NCBI RefSeq assembly: GCF_017877135.1
Contig: NZ_JAGIPH010000010.1
Location: forward strand, 62,001 to 126,000
Length of the DNA: 64,000 nucleotides
From: Neorhizobium galegae
GTDB taxonomy: Bacteria > Pseudomonadota > Alphaproteobacteria > Rhizobiales > Rhizobiaceae
Direction: 5' to 3'
Below are positions 9,294 through 18,249 of this stretch, one piece after another. Below the pieces are notes generated by a model. It did not search any database and was not told the origin of the DNA. It saw nothing but the letters and a program-made list of their open reading frames with translations. Position 1 is the first letter of the stretch. Every line of letters starts with the position of its first letter. The position numbers and the translations under genes are program-made.

Positions 9294-9871
9294 ACCCGGC
9301 GCCCTCCCACTTCTTCAAGCGCTTCATGGACTTCCTGTTCGGGGCTGCCGAGGCTGGCAACCCTATCGGCCTCGCTGTAGCGACCCGTCGCCAGAAGCAT
9401 GGCCAGTCGAACGGCCATCAGAACTGTCGTCACTGCAAAGCCCACAAGGCCGATCAGCCAAAGGGTCTGTGGATAGCCCTGCGGCAAAGCGAGCGCGGAG
9501 TTCGAGGTGACGCCGCGCTGGAAGCTTTCTCCCGTAATCTCCGTCGCCTTCCACAGAAAGAACAGCGCCAGAGCTGCCAGGGTAACCAGCGCCAGCAGGT
9601 CAAGACCACGCCGGATCGGGGCGGGCATCCTGGCCGACACGACGTCGATCCGGATATGCGCCCCGGTGGTGGCTGCATAGGCCATGCCGAAGGCGATGGC
9701 GGCAGCGAATAGATAAGTGCTGAACTCGAGCGAATGAACGGCCGTGTGTCCGAACACATTGCGGGATATGACGTCGATCGTGACGAGGACACCGATCAGA
9801 GCCACCATGAGACCGCCGAGACGCGCAAGCCAGACTGCGCCGGATTCAATAATGCGATTGAGATGATGCAC
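9290..9871 (-). CDS. TRAP transporter small permease (DctQ family)
   Basis: A 193-residue membrane protein with four predicted hydrophobic segments and the DctQ pattern: VTIDVISRNVFG after the first helix, then AAIAFGMAYAATTGAHIRIDVV. It pairs with the large permease, whose start overlaps its stop. The charged tail after residue 165 is longer than usual. It lies 20 bases after the MmgE/PrpD gene, so the TRAP genes appear to be the tail of the long minus-strand operon. Confidence 0.9.
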   Translation of the reverse strand: MHHLNRIIESGAVWLARLGGLMVALIGVLVTIDVISRNVFGHTAVHSLEFSTYLFAAAIAFGMAYAATTGAHIRIDVVSARMPAPIRRGLDLLALVTLAALALFFLWKATEITGESFQRGVTSNSALALPQGYPQTLWLIGLVGFAVTTVLMAVRLAMLLATGRYSEADRVASLGSPEQEVHEALEEVGGRRV

Positions 9872-9891
9872 GCGGACTTTCCTTCCTCTGA

Positions 9892-11280
9892 TCAGGCAAC
9901 AAGAAGCCGGACAACCTCTGCCACGTCTTCCACCTCTTCCAGGCGATCGACGAGGGCGATCAGTTCCTCGCCTTTCTGCGTGGAAAGGGCCGGCACGCGG
10001 CTCCAGCAGCGCCAGAACTTGTCGATGTTCTCCTCGCGCGTCAGCGGGAAATCCGGGTGGCCATAGACCGATGTGAGATCGACGCTGTGTTCGGCGCCCG
10101 ATTTCAGGACGACGCTCACCGTCTGCGGTGTCATGGCCGCGTTGTCGGGGTTGGGTACTTCGATCACCGTCACGCGCGATGCAAAATCATGGGTGCGCGG
10201 ATCGTTCAGCATCGCCTCGCCGATGAACTGGTCGACATCCACCACGCCGTGATTGAGGAAGGTGCCGGCAACGAAGGCAAGGCAGAGCTTGGCGTAGTTC
10301 GGAGCGGGCGCCGGAATATCCGGCCGCCCGACCAGACGGTTGACCAGCGGCGGAACGATGCAAGTAATGGACTGGATATCGTCCGGCGCAAAGCCATGGG
10401 CCTTCAACAGCCGGTTCAGGCCGTCGATGACGCCATGGGTCAGGCGGCCGGACGGGAACGGCTTGTGCGACATGCGCTCCATCTGGAAACCAGCCAGCAG
10501 TTCGCGCTTGCCATGGGCGACGTCGAACTCGCCGTTTTCAAACAGGCGGAAATAGCCGTAGCGCCCCGTCAGCACGTCGCTCGGGCCCAGAATGCCGTTT
10601 GCCGCGAAATCGCAGGCAGCGATGGCCGCGCGCGCGTTGAAACCGACCTGCATGCCGAGCAGGGGCGAGCCCTCCACATGCGGCTGCAGTGTGCCGCTCG
10701 ACTGGCCATACTGATTGCCGAGCGTGCGAATGATCGTCTCCACGTCAAAGCCCTGCAGCTTGCCGAGCGCTGCTGCAGCGCCGAACCCGCCGGAAGCGGC
10801 GGGGCGAAAGAAGCGGATCGGCCCGCGGGCTGCCTTGCCCATGAAGATCGAGACATCGACGCCCATGACCATGGCGGTGATGAAGTCACGGCCGCTCACC
10901 GGCTTGCCTTGTGCCGAACGCCGCTCGCAATAGGCCATGACCGCAGAAAGGATCGTCGCCATCGGATGCAGAACCGCATCCTCGTTGACGCAGTCATATT
11001 CGAGGCTGTGGATCTGGTAGGCGTTGACGAAAGCGGCCGCCGGTGCCGGAAGGCGCTCGCCGGTCACCCAGGCCGTTGCCTCGTCGCCCTTCCCCCAACT
11101 CGACGCGACACGGATGATGCCATCGATCTTGAACCCGTGGCTGCCCGCGACACCGACGCCGAATGTGTCGAGCAGAAAGGTCTTTGCCCGCTCCACCGTT
11201 CTGGCCGGCAGAAGGTCGAAATGCGTCGCGACGACGCGATCGATCAGCCACGGAAGCGGATTTTCCTGTTCACTCATCAT
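9892..11280 (-). CDS. MmgE/PrpD family protein
   Basis: A 462-residue protein of the MmgE/PrpD family, whose known members include 2-methylcitrate dehydratase, cis-aconitate decarboxylase and an isomerase. Recognisable blocks are TFLLDTFGVGVAGS, the HSLEYDCVNEDAVLHP segment in the active-site region, and KPFPSGRLTHGVIDGL. The start is set at the ATG-ATG pair at 11280 behind AAGGACAGG; upstream in-frame codons belong to the overlapping previous gene, with which it shares 11 bases. The residue pattern DYDD of true methylcitrate dehydratases reads EYDC here, so the substrate may differ. Its place in the operon suggests a hydroxy-acid dehydratase or isomerase step. Confidence 0.87.
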   Translation of the reverse strand: MMSEQENPLPWLIDRVVATHFDLLPARTVERAKTFLLDTFGVGVAGSHGFKIDGIIRVASSWGKGDEATAWVTGERLPAPAAAFVNAYQIHSLEYDCVNEDAVLHPMATILSAVMAYCERRSAQGKPVSGRDFITAMVMGVDVSIFMGKAARGPIRFFRPAASGGFGAAAALGKLQGFDVETIIRTLGNQYGQSSGTLQPHVEGSPLLGMQVGFNARAAIAACDFAANGILGPSDVLTGRYGYFRLFENGEFDVAHGKRELLAGFQMERMSHKPFPSGRLTHGVIDGLNRLLKAHGFAPDDIQSITCIVPPLVNRLVGRPDIPAPAPNYAKLCLAFVAGTFLNHGVVDVDQFIGEAMLNDPRTHDFASRVTVIEVPNPDNAAMTPQTVSVVLKSGAEHSVDLTSVYGHPDFPLTREENIDKFWRCWSRVPALSTQKGEELIALVDRLEEVEDVAEVVRLLVA

Positions 11281-11719
11281 GCCTGTCCTTGCTGCGCTCA
11301 GGCGTCGTCGGACGCCAGCTCTGTGGATGGTTGCGAACGGTCGCCAGGACGGAGTCGTCGAAAGGCGCCATGACATAGCCGGCCGGCTGGGGAGGATTGC
11401 GGTAGCCCGTTTGTTCCGAAACGGCCGCGAGAACACGCGGATCGGTATAATAGACGCTGTAGAGCGCCTCGATCAGCGTCTGGAAGGCGGGCGCCATGGT
11501 TTGCTCCAGCCCTTCCAGAATTGCGCGCCGGCCGGCGGCCTCAAGCGTTTCAAACCCGTCCGGGAGTGCGCTCATCACTGCCTTAAGGGCCATCGTCCAG
11601 TTCGGGCGAAACGCAAGTCGTTCCGGGCGAGCGACCCCTGATGCGGGCGGAAAACCCTTGCCGCCGGGAATGAGCGTGTCGAGAAGGCAGGCCCGCAGCC
11701 GGTCCCTGTCCGCGGTCAT
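11270..11719 (-). CDS. Small subunit-like protein of a gluconate-2-dehydrogenase-type enzyme
   Basis: A 149-residue protein with the conserved YYTDPRVLAAV and YRNPPQPAGY segments found in small partner proteins (subunit 3) of membrane-linked GMC dehydrogenases. No Tat or Sec signal is apparent, unlike classical exported gluconate dehydrogenase subunits. The start at ATG 11719 overlaps the stop of the GMC gene by ATGA, and the gene overlaps the MmgE/PrpD gene downstream, so the three are translationally coupled. It probably stabilises or anchors the GMC flavoprotein. The assignment rests on short motifs and context. Confidence 0.6.
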   Translation of the reverse strand: MTADRDRLRACLLDTLIPGGKGFPPASGVARPERLAFRPNWTMALKAVMSALPDGFETLEAAGRRAILEGLEQTMAPAFQTLIEALYSVYYTDPRVLAAVSEQTGYRNPPQPAGYVMAPFDDSVLATVRNHPQSWRPTTPERSKDRHDE

Positions 11720-13374
11720 TGCGTGACCTCCGCCATGGTTTTTTGCCAACCCTTGGTGGTCAGTCCTGCCGGCGTCTCCTGCGAGCGCCGCTGCGCGATG
11801 ATGCGGTCTGCGGTCCTCAGCGCAATCGCCTGGATCGTCGGGGTGGGATTGAGAGCCGCGGCCGTGACGAAGACGCTGCCATCGATGATGAAAAGGTTGT
11901 CGCAGTCATGGGCGCGGCAGTCACCATCGACCACCGAACGGTCCGGATCCTCGCCCATTCTGGCCGTACCGAGCAGATGGAAGCCGGTATAGCGCAGCAG
12001 GCGCTGCGCCTTGATATCGGTCGCGCCGGCCTCTTCGAAGGCGCGGGTCGCGCTGGCGATGCCGTGTTCGATCATGCGGCGGGTATTGTCCGAGATCCGG
12101 TAATGGAAGCGTGGGGCGGGAATACCGTGACTGTCCTTCAGGTCGGGGTCGAGATCGATGAAATTGCTTTCTTCGGGCAGGTCCTCGGTGGTCACCGTCA
12201 GGCTTGCGGTGCGACCGAAGCGCTCCAGGAAGGCGCCGTGATGCCCCTCCCCCCAGGGCAGCCGCGGCTGATGACCGCCGAGCGCAAAGGTGAGCGGCGC
12301 CTCGGAGCGCACCAGCTGCATCTGATATCCGCGCTTGAAATCATGCTCGGACCGGGTCTCGTAAAAGTTCTGGCAGAGCAGCGTGCAGGCGAAGGCGCCC
12401 TCGAAATTGCGCTCCATGTCGGAAAAGACCGCCGACACCATGCCGGTGGGATGGTGCATCAGCCGCTTGCCGACAAGGCCCGACCGGTTGGCGAGCCCGT
12501 CGGGATGCCGTTTTGATTTCGACAGGAGCAGGAGGCGTGCGGTGCCGGCGCCATTGGCTGCAAGGATGACGGTGCCGGCCGCGATATGCCGGGCCGCGCC
12601 GTTTTCGTCATAATAGGCGGCCCCGGTCGCCCGTCCCTTTGCATCGGTGGTGATCTCGAAGACCCGTGCGCCGGTGACGAGCCTGGCGCCCGCCGCCAGC
12701 GCTACGGGCCAATAGGTGATGTCGGCGCTCGCCCGCGCCAGCCGCGGACAGCCCATGTCGCAGGGGCCGCAATGATTGCAGGCGCCGCGGCCGCGATAGG
12801 TGCGGCTGGTAATCGCGACATCCGAGACCCACCAGTTCCAGCCCAGCCGGTCGAAGGCCCTGGCCATGCGCTCGCCGCCGGGACCAAGCGGAAGCGGCGG
12901 AAGCGGCCGCGGACTGCGTGGCGGATTGGCCGGATCGCCTGCAAGCCCCGAGACGCCCATGATCCGATCGTTGATGTTGTAATAGGGCTCGAGATCAAAG
13001 TAATCGATCGGCCAGTCGTCCCCCACCCCATCAAGGCTGCGGGTGCGGAAATCCGATGGCCTAAAACGCGGAAACTGCGCGCCCCACTTGATGGTGCTGC
13101 CGCCGACGCCGTTGAACATGACCGGCTGGATCGGGGTATCATCCTCGTTGACCGGATAGTCTTCAGGCAGACCTCGGACATTCGGCGACCAGTGGTCGTT
13201 GAAATTGCGGGTCAGTTCCCAGTCGTCACGCGTCGTCGGCGTGTCCGTGTGATCGCGCCAGTGACCCTGTTCGAGGCAGGTGACGCGAAAGCCGGCAGAG
13301 GCCAGGCGCCAGGCGCAGGCTGCGCCGGAGGCTCCGGCGCCAATGATCAGGATCTCGTCAGACGAAGACGTCAT
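11716..13374 (-). CDS. GMC-family FAD oxidoreductase with Cys-rich motif (gluconate-dehydrogenase type)
   Basis: A 552-residue flavoprotein. The FAD fold is at the N-terminus (IIGAGASGAACAWRLASAG), with FNGVGGSTIKWGAQFPRF, a cysteine cluster CNHCGPCDMGCPRLA at about residue 200, and the C-terminal FHLLGTARMG and ALNPTPTIQA blocks of the GMC_oxred_C domain. Such proteins act with a small subunit, as encoded directly downstream, to oxidise sugars or sugar acids. Its start lies 17 bases inside the end of the ABC ATPase gene. No cytochrome subunit is encoded nearby, so the electron acceptor is unclear. Confidence 0.88.
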   Translation of the reverse strand: MTSSSDEILIIGAGASGAACAWRLASAGFRVTCLEQGHWRDHTDTPTTRDDWELTRNFNDHWSPNVRGLPEDYPVNEDDTPIQPVMFNGVGGSTIKWGAQFPRFRPSDFRTRSLDGVGDDWPIDYFDLEPYYNINDRIMGVSGLAGDPANPPRSPRPLPPLPLGPGGERMARAFDRLGWNWWVSDVAITSRTYRGRGACNHCGPCDMGCPRLARASADITYWPVALAAGARLVTGARVFEITTDAKGRATGAAYYDENGAARHIAAGTVILAANGAGTARLLLLSKSKRHPDGLANRSGLVGKRLMHHPTGMVSAVFSDMERNFEGAFACTLLCQNFYETRSEHDFKRGYQMQLVRSEAPLTFALGGHQPRLPWGEGHHGAFLERFGRTASLTVTTEDLPEESNFIDLDPDLKDSHGIPAPRFHYRISDNTRRMIEHGIASATRAFEEAGATDIKAQRLLRYTGFHLLGTARMGEDPDRSVVDGDCRAHDCDNLFIIDGSVFVTAAALNPTPTIQAIALRTADRIIAQRRSQETPAGLTTKGWQKTMAEVTQ

Positions 13375-15193
13375 TGCGCGCTCCCGGCATGTCCTGCGTC
13401 AGATCCGACTGTTCCTGCGCGCGCCAACAGCGCACCCGGCGGCCCGTGACATCGCTCTTGAGCACCTGCCGCTCACGCTGGCATCGATCGACACGATAGG
13501 AACAGCGGCTGTAGAGGAAGCAGCCTTCGGGAAGATCGACCGGGCTCGGGATTTCACCGGCAAGAGAATCCTCGTTCTCGCGGTCGACACGACGGTTTTC
13601 CGGGTCCGGCGCAAGGTGGGACGCAATCAGCGCCCGCGTATAGGGATGGCGCGGGTTTTCGAACAGGTCACGCGTCTGCCCGATTTCGACGATCTGCCCG
13701 AGATACATCACCGCCACCCGGTCGCAGACCTGGCTGATCGTGGAAAGATCGTGCGAGATGAACAGGAAGGAGAGGCCGAGTTCGGACTGCAGGCGCCGCA
13801 AGAGGGCGATGAGGCTGGCGCGCGAGGACGGCGCCAGGACAGACGTCGGTTCATCGAGAATGATGAATTCCGGCTTGGTCGCCAGCGACCGCGCGATGTT
13901 GACGCGCTGCAGGGCACCGGCGCCAAGATCCCGCGGTCGGCGCGACAACATGCTTTCGTCGAGCTCGACCAGCGCCATCAATTCGCGGATCCGCGCGGCG
14001 CGCCGCGTGCGGGTGAGCCCGGCATGGATCTCCAGGGGCTCCGACAGGATGCGTTCGATCGTCCAGCGGGCATCGACGCTGTCATAGGGATCCTGCAGCA
14101 CGATCTGCATCTCTGCGCGGGCCTTCTTCAGCGCCGCGCCCCGGATGACGCGCAGATCCTGCCCCTTGAACGACAGGCGACCGTCATCGGCCTCCGCAAG
14201 CTTGATGATGAGGCGCCCGACCGTCGATTTGCCGGATCCGCTTTCGCCGACAAGCCCGACCGCCTCTCCGGGCTGGATCGTCAGGTCGACATCGTTGACC
14301 GCATGCACACGCTTGGTGCTGTTGCTGATGGGAAAGGACTTCGACAGCGACGCGACATCCACGATTGGTAGGGCATCGTCGTCACTGGAGGCCGCAGGCA
14401 TGGCCGCGGATGCCTCGACCCGATGATGCGTCGTCCGGCGTCGCTTGAAATAGGCCCTGGTATCGTCCTGATCGACGATGCGGCCCTGTTCGAGCACGAC
14501 CACCCGGTCGCAATAATTGGCGACGATCCCGTCTTCCTGCGTCACAAGCAGGACGGAGGAATGGGTGGTGCGTACCGTCTTCCAGAGCTGATCCAGGAAC
14601 TGCGCCTGGATCGTCACGTCGAGCCCGCTTGTCGGTTCGTCGGCAATCAGCAGTCCCGGCATGGAGCTCAGCGCCATCGCGATCAGCACGCGCTGCGCCA
14701 TGCCGCCGGAGAGTTCGTGGGCGAAGGCATCGAGGCGCCGCTCGGGGTCGTTGATGCCGACCAGTCGCAGCATTTCGACAGCCCGCGCCCGGGCCTCGTG
14801 GGCCGCTTTCGGCTGGTGCGCCAGCCAGGCATTGCCGATCTGCGCACCGACATTGATCATCGGATGAAGCGAGGCGCGGGGGTTCTGGACGATCAGGCCG
14901 ATGTCCTTTCCCCGCACAGTGCGAAGCTCGGCTGCCGGAAGCGACAGCAGGTCTTGCCCGTTCAGCATCACGGTGCCGGAGGTAATCTTGCCGGGCGGTT
15001 TGACGAGGCCGAGCATGGCATAGGCGGCGGTGGATTTGCCGCTGCCACTCTCTCCCAGGAGGCCGACGATCTCGCCTCTGCGGACCTCGAAGCTGACGGC
15101 GTCGAGCGCCTTTTTTCCACCGAAAGCGACCGTCAGGTCACGCACGTTGAGAAGGTCGCGACCCAGGTCGGGTGCGGCCGGTTGAGCTGTCAT
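13358..15193 (-). CDS. Fused Dpp-type ABC transporter ATPase (DppD-DppF), one site degenerate
   Basis: A 611-residue protein with two ABC domains and the C-terminal oligopeptide-transporter domain (CFLYSRCSYRVDRC region). Domain 1 (about 15-255) has GESGSGKST, LSGGMAQR and IADEPTSGLD, but its switch region reads LLVTQED, with Gln where His is expected. Domain 2 (about 285-545) has GESGSGKST and a normal FISHD switch, but its signature is LGAGALQR and its D-loop SVLAP. All three losses fall on the same composite ATP site. It is divergent from the binding protein and permeases (15433-19157) that it should energise for import of a peptide-like or other solute. Confidence 0.9.
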   Translation of the reverse strand: MTAQPAAPDLGRDLLNVRDLTVAFGGKKALDAVSFEVRRGEIVGLLGESGSGKSTAAYAMLGLVKPPGKITSGTVMLNGQDLLSLPAAELRTVRGKDIGLIVQNPRASLHPMINVGAQIGNAWLAHQPKAAHEARARAVEMLRLVGINDPERRLDAFAHELSGGMAQRVLIAMALSSMPGLLIADEPTSGLDVTIQAQFLDQLWKTVRTTHSSVLLVTQEDGIVANYCDRVVVLEQGRIVDQDDTRAYFKRRRTTHHRVEASAAMPAASSDDDALPIVDVASLSKSFPISNSTKRVHAVNDVDLTIQPGEAVGLVGESGSGKSTVGRLIIKLAEADDGRLSFKGQDLRVIRGAALKKARAEMQIVLQDPYDSVDARWTIERILSEPLEIHAGLTRTRRAARIRELMALVELDESMLSRRPRDLGAGALQRVNIARSLATKPEFIILDEPTSVLAPSSRASLIALLRRLQSELGLSFLFISHDLSTISQVCDRVAVMYLGQIVEIGQTRDLFENPRHPYTRALIASHLAPDPENRRVDRENEDSLAGEIPSPVDLPEGCFLYSRCSYRVDRCQRERQVLKSDVTGRRVRCWRAQEQSDLTQDMPGARNDVFV

Positions 15194-15238
15194 TCGTGTT
15201 CCCCTGAGCGTTGTTTTTCTGCGAACCGAACTTCATTA

Positions 15239-15252
15239 TGAATTCGTATTCA
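15239..15252. promoter_or_regulatory. Operator copy 1 (TGNATNCGNATNCA)
   Basis: TGAATTCGTATTCA, a near-palindrome that differs by one base from copy 2 within a 20-bp direct repeat (15235-15254 and 15389-15408). It covers most of the -10 of a minus-strand promoter (TTGACA at 15276-15271, 17-bp spacer, TTGAAT at 15253-15248), so a bound repressor would block transcription of the ABC ATPase/GMC/TRAP operon. The half-site pattern looks like a GntR-family operator (inference). Confidence 0.65.
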
Positions 15253-15276
15253 AATAGCGCGCGCCGCCCTTGTCAA
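15248..15276 (-). promoter_or_regulatory. Predicted sigma-70 promoter for the minus-strand operon
   Basis: A perfect -35 hexamer TTGACA (15276-15271 on the minus strand) is followed after 17 bases by TTGAAT (15253-15248). Operator copy 1 overlaps the -10. It would drive the operon that starts at 15193. Confidence 0.5.
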
Positions 15277-15363
15277 CCGTAATTCTCAAGCAGGCCCTAC
15301 AACAAACCGCAACGATACCGGGCGGAATGGCGTAAGCTACGCGATCTTTCTTCTCCGGGTGCC

Positions 15364-15393
15364 TTGACAGCCAAACGCGTTCGAATGAATTAT
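15364..15393 (+). promoter_or_regulatory. Predicted sigma-70 promoter for the plus-strand operon
   Basis: A perfect TTGACA at 15364 is followed after 18 bases by AATTAT, running directly into operator copy 2. It would drive the operon that starts at 15433. Confidence 0.5.
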
Positions 15394-15406
15394 GAATTCG
15401 TATGCA
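15393..15406. promoter_or_regulatory. Operator copy 2 (TGNATNCGNATNCA)
   Basis: TGAATTCGTATGCA, 154 bp from copy 1. It begins at the end of the -10 of a plus-strand promoter (TTGACA at 15364-15369, 18-bp spacer, AATTAT at 15388-15393), so it would control the binding protein/permease operon. The two promoters are arranged as mirror images around the gap. Confidence 0.65.
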
Positions 15407-15432
15407 AAATCCAATAAGGGGAACTACTCTCA

Positions 15433-17172
15433 ATGCATGCATGCTCGAACCTTCCCGTATTCCTGCGTCAATCCGCCAAGCGAAGCGTCCTTGCTGCGCT
15501 GGCCGCAAGCACCCTGCTTGCCCCGGTCTCGTCTGCAAACGCGCAGGCGCCCGGCACCCTCGTCTTCCTTGCCGAAGACGTCCCCTCCGGGCTCGACATC
15601 GATGGTCCGTCGATTGCGATTCCGACCACCCAGCTCGGCATGATGCAGCTCCTCGAGCCGCTCGTCGCCTATGAGTACAAATCCGCGCCGAATGAAGACG
15701 GCATCATCATGCCGGACTTTACCAAGCCGACCGGGCGGCTGCTTGAGAGCTGGGATTATGATCCCGCGACCTACAAGTGGACGCTGCATGTGCGTAAGAA
15801 CGTCAAGAGCTGCGCGGGCAACACCCTCACCGCCGACGACCTGATGTACACCTACGAGCGCGCGCTGAATGTCGGCGGCGCGGTGCCGAACGCCTGGTTC
15901 CTGATGAACATGTCGGGCGTCAAGGGCTTCACCCAGGATGTCTTCAGCACCGACAAGGCGGTTGCCGAGAAGGCGAAGAAGGGCCTTGGCCAGGGCATTC
16001 GCAAGATCGACGACTACACGGTCGAAGTATCGCAGGAAACGCCCAACCCGCTCTTGCTGGTCAACATGGCCGTGACGATCTCGCAGGGCGTGTTCGATTC
16101 CAAGGAGATGAAGGCCCACGCAACGGCAGCCGATCCGTGGAGCTACGATTACGCCAACAATACGAACCTGCCGTCCTTCGGGCCCTACTGCCTGGACAAC
16201 TGGGTGAAGAACTCTGAAATCCGCTTCAAGGCCAACCCGAACTATTATCGCGGCAAGGCGCCGATCGAGACCGCCATCATTCGCAAGGTGCCGCAGGGCG
16301 GCAACCGCATCAGCATCCTGCGCTCCGGCCAGGCTCAGCTCATCCAGGGCATGACGCCAAACCAGTATGACAGCCTGCGCAAGATGCCCGGCGTCAAGGT
16401 GAGTGGTGTGACCGGCAACGAAGGCCTGTTCGTGGTGATGAACTTCAACACCGCCCCCTTCGACAACATCAAGCTGCGCCAGGCGATCGGCTATGCCATG
16501 CCCTATCAGCGCATCATTGACGTGGGCTACAGCGGCCAGGCCAAGCAGTGGGAAAGCGTCGTCGCCTCGACCTATCCGAGCTTCGTCAAATACGCGCCGC
16601 CCTATGGCTACGATCCGCAGAAGGCCAAGGCGCTGCTGGCCGAGGCCGGCTTCCCCGACGGCAAGGGTCTCGAGAAGTATGCCGACAAGTTCAAGCTCAC
16701 CTATGTCGCGGAAAAGGAAACGACGCTCGGCCCGATCGTCAACCAGATCCGCACCGCGCTGACGGCGATCGGCATCCCGGTGACGCTCGATCCTATTCCG
16801 CAGACGCAGTATGGCGACCGTCAGATCGTCAAGAAGGACCTCGCATTCGCCGTCAACGACCAGGAAAAGCCGATCGGCGTCGATACCGGCTACGCCATGC
16901 AGCTGTTCTTCGTGTCCAAGGCGGCCGGCGGCCTCAACAACATGATGAACTATGCCAATGCGGATCTGGATGCGCAGTGGGCGAAGGCCCGCGTCGAACC
17001 GGATACGGCCAAGCGCGATGCGATCCTCGCCGACATGCAGAAGACGCTGATGCATGATCTCGCCTGGCTGCCGCTGGTCGAGTTCAAGACCCAGTGGGCC
17101 CATTCGGACAAGCTGAGCGGGCTCTCCTGGAACCCGAGCAACTCGCTGCTGCTCTACGACCTGCACTACTGA
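15433..17172 (+). CDS. ABC transporter substrate-binding protein, family 5 (DppA/OppA type)
   Basis: A 579-residue periplasmic binding protein. The first 36 residues form a signal peptide (basic RQSAKRS, hydrophobic core, SANAQA cleavage). Family-5 features include the WTLHVRKNVKSCAG and LTADDLMYTYERAL blocks near residues 110-150 and the C-terminal DLAWLPLVEF block. Homologues bind peptides, opines, glycosides or other small solutes. An AAGGGGA ribosome site lies about 12 bases before the ATG. It is the first gene of the operon under operator copy 2, with its permeases directly downstream and its ATPase across the divergent promoter. Confidence 0.92.
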   Translation: MHACSNLPVFLRQSAKRSVLAALAASTLLAPVSSANAQAPGTLVFLAEDVPSGLDIDGPSIAIPTTQLGMMQLLEPLVAYEYKSAPNEDGIIMPDFTKPTGRLLESWDYDPATYKWTLHVRKNVKSCAGNTLTADDLMYTYERALNVGGAVPNAWFLMNMSGVKGFTQDVFSTDKAVAEKAKKGLGQGIRKIDDYTVEVSQETPNPLLLVNMAVTISQGVFDSKEMKAHATAADPWSYDYANNTNLPSFGPYCLDNWVKNSEIRFKANPNYYRGKAPIETAIIRKVPQGGNRISILRSGQAQLIQGMTPNQYDSLRKMPGVKVSGVTGNEGLFVVMNFNTAPFDNIKLRQAIGYAMPYQRIIDVGYSGQAKQWESVVASTYPSFVKYAPPYGYDPQKAKALLAEAGFPDGKGLEKYADKFKLTYVAEKETTLGPIVNQIRTALTAIGIPVTLDPIPQTQYGDRQIVKKDLAFAVNDQEKPIGVDTGYAMQLFFVSKAAGGLNNMMNYANADLDAQWAKARVEPDTAKRDAILADMQKTLMHDLAWLPLVEFKTQWAHSDKLSGLSWNPSNSLLLYDLHY

Positions 17173-17223
17173 TGTGTCTTGCGGGGCCGCCACCCGCGGC
17201 CCCGGTTTCAACCGGAGTGCGAC

Positions 17224-18249
17224 ATGATCCGAAAGTTCATCCTCAAGCGGCTCGCAATCGGCGCGCTGCAGATGCTGGGCCTGACGCTTGCGGTGTTTTT
17301 TCTGGTGCGGATGCTTCCGGCCGATCCAGTCTCCCGCCTGGTCGGCCTCAACGCCTCGCCGGAAGCCTACGCCCAGGCCCAACGCAGTCTCGGCCTCGAC
17401 AAGCCGGTGGTCACCCAGTTGCTCGAATATCTCGGGCTGGGCTCGGGCCCCGGCCTGCTCCAGGGCAATCTCGGCACCTCCTGGCTGACGAATGCCAGCG
17501 TCGTGTCCGAAATCGGCGCTTCGCTGCCCACCACGCTCGAACTCCTGACCTACAGCTTCGTGGTGACCTTGCTGATCGCCATTCCGGTCGGCGTCGCCAG
17601 CGCGTCGAACCCGGGCAAGTTCGTTGACAAGGCGGTCTTCGTCTACGGCCTCTTCGGCGGCTCGCAGCCGGAGTTCTGGTGGGGCCTGCTGTTCGTTCTC
17701 ATCTTTTTCGCCCAGTTAAACGTGGCGCCGGCGCCGCTCGGCATGATCGATCCGCTCCTGATCCCTCCGCCACGTGTCACAGGCTTCTATACGCTCGATG
17801 CGGTGATCGCCGGCGATTTCCGGGCGCTCATCGACATCTTCCATCATCTGATGTTGCCGATCCTGACGATGGTCTTCGTGCTCTCAGGGCCAGTGATCAA
17901 GATGGCGCGACAGAGCATGATCCGTGCCCAGGCGTCGGACTTCATCCTGTACGCCAATGCCGCAGGGCTGCGGCAGTCACAGGTGACCCGCTATTCGATG
18001 CGCGCGGCGATTGCCCCGACGATTACCCTCGTCGGCATCCTCTACGGGGTCATGCTCGGCGGGGCCGTGCTGGTGGAGAGCGTCTATTCCCTCGGCGGCA
18101 TCGGCCAGTATGCCGTCCGCTCGGTTCTCGCCTTCGACTATCCCTCGATCCAGGGCATCGTTCTGGTGATCACGGCGATCTCGCTGCTGATCTACCTGGC
18201 GCTCGACATCCTCTATGCCGTCATCGATCCAAGGGTGGTGTATTCATGA
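17224..18249 (+). CDS. ABC transporter permease (DppB family)
   Basis: A 341-residue membrane protein with the DppB layout: an N-terminal helix (KRLAIGALQMLGLTLAVFFLVR), the LPADPVSRLVG segment, and the permease domain whose EAA-like loop reads YANAAGLRQSQVTRY, followed by AIAPTITLVG and GGAVLVESVYSLGGIGQ. Start ATG 17224 has a GGAG site. It overlaps the next permease gene by ATGA. With its partner it forms the membrane channel of the family-5 importer. Confidence 0.92.
   Translation: MIRKFILKRLAIGALQMLGLTLAVFFLVRMLPADPVSRLVGLNASPEAYAQAQRSLGLDKPVVTQLLEYLGLGSGPGLLQGNLGTSWLTNASVVSEIGASLPTTLELLTYSFVVTLLIAIPVGVASASNPGKFVDKAVFVYGLFGGSQPEFWWGLLFVLIFFAQLNVAPAPLGMIDPLLIPPPRVTGFYTLDAVIAGDFRALIDIFHHLMLPILTMVFVLSGPVIKMARQSMIRAQASDFILYANAAGLRQSQVTRYSMRAAIAPTITLVGILYGVMLGGAVLVESVYSLGGIGQYAVRSVLAFDYPSIQGIVLVITAISLLIYLALDILYAVIDPRVVYS

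Noticed and set aside
10057..11373. 438-codon open frame antisense to MmgE/PrpD
   Set aside because: Shadow frame with antisense-type composition.
15430..17382. 650-codon open frame antisense to the family-5 binding protein
   Set aside because: It is a GC3 shadow of a gene with signal peptide and family blocks; its translation has no recognisable domain and is rich in His, Arg and Gly typical of antisense frames.
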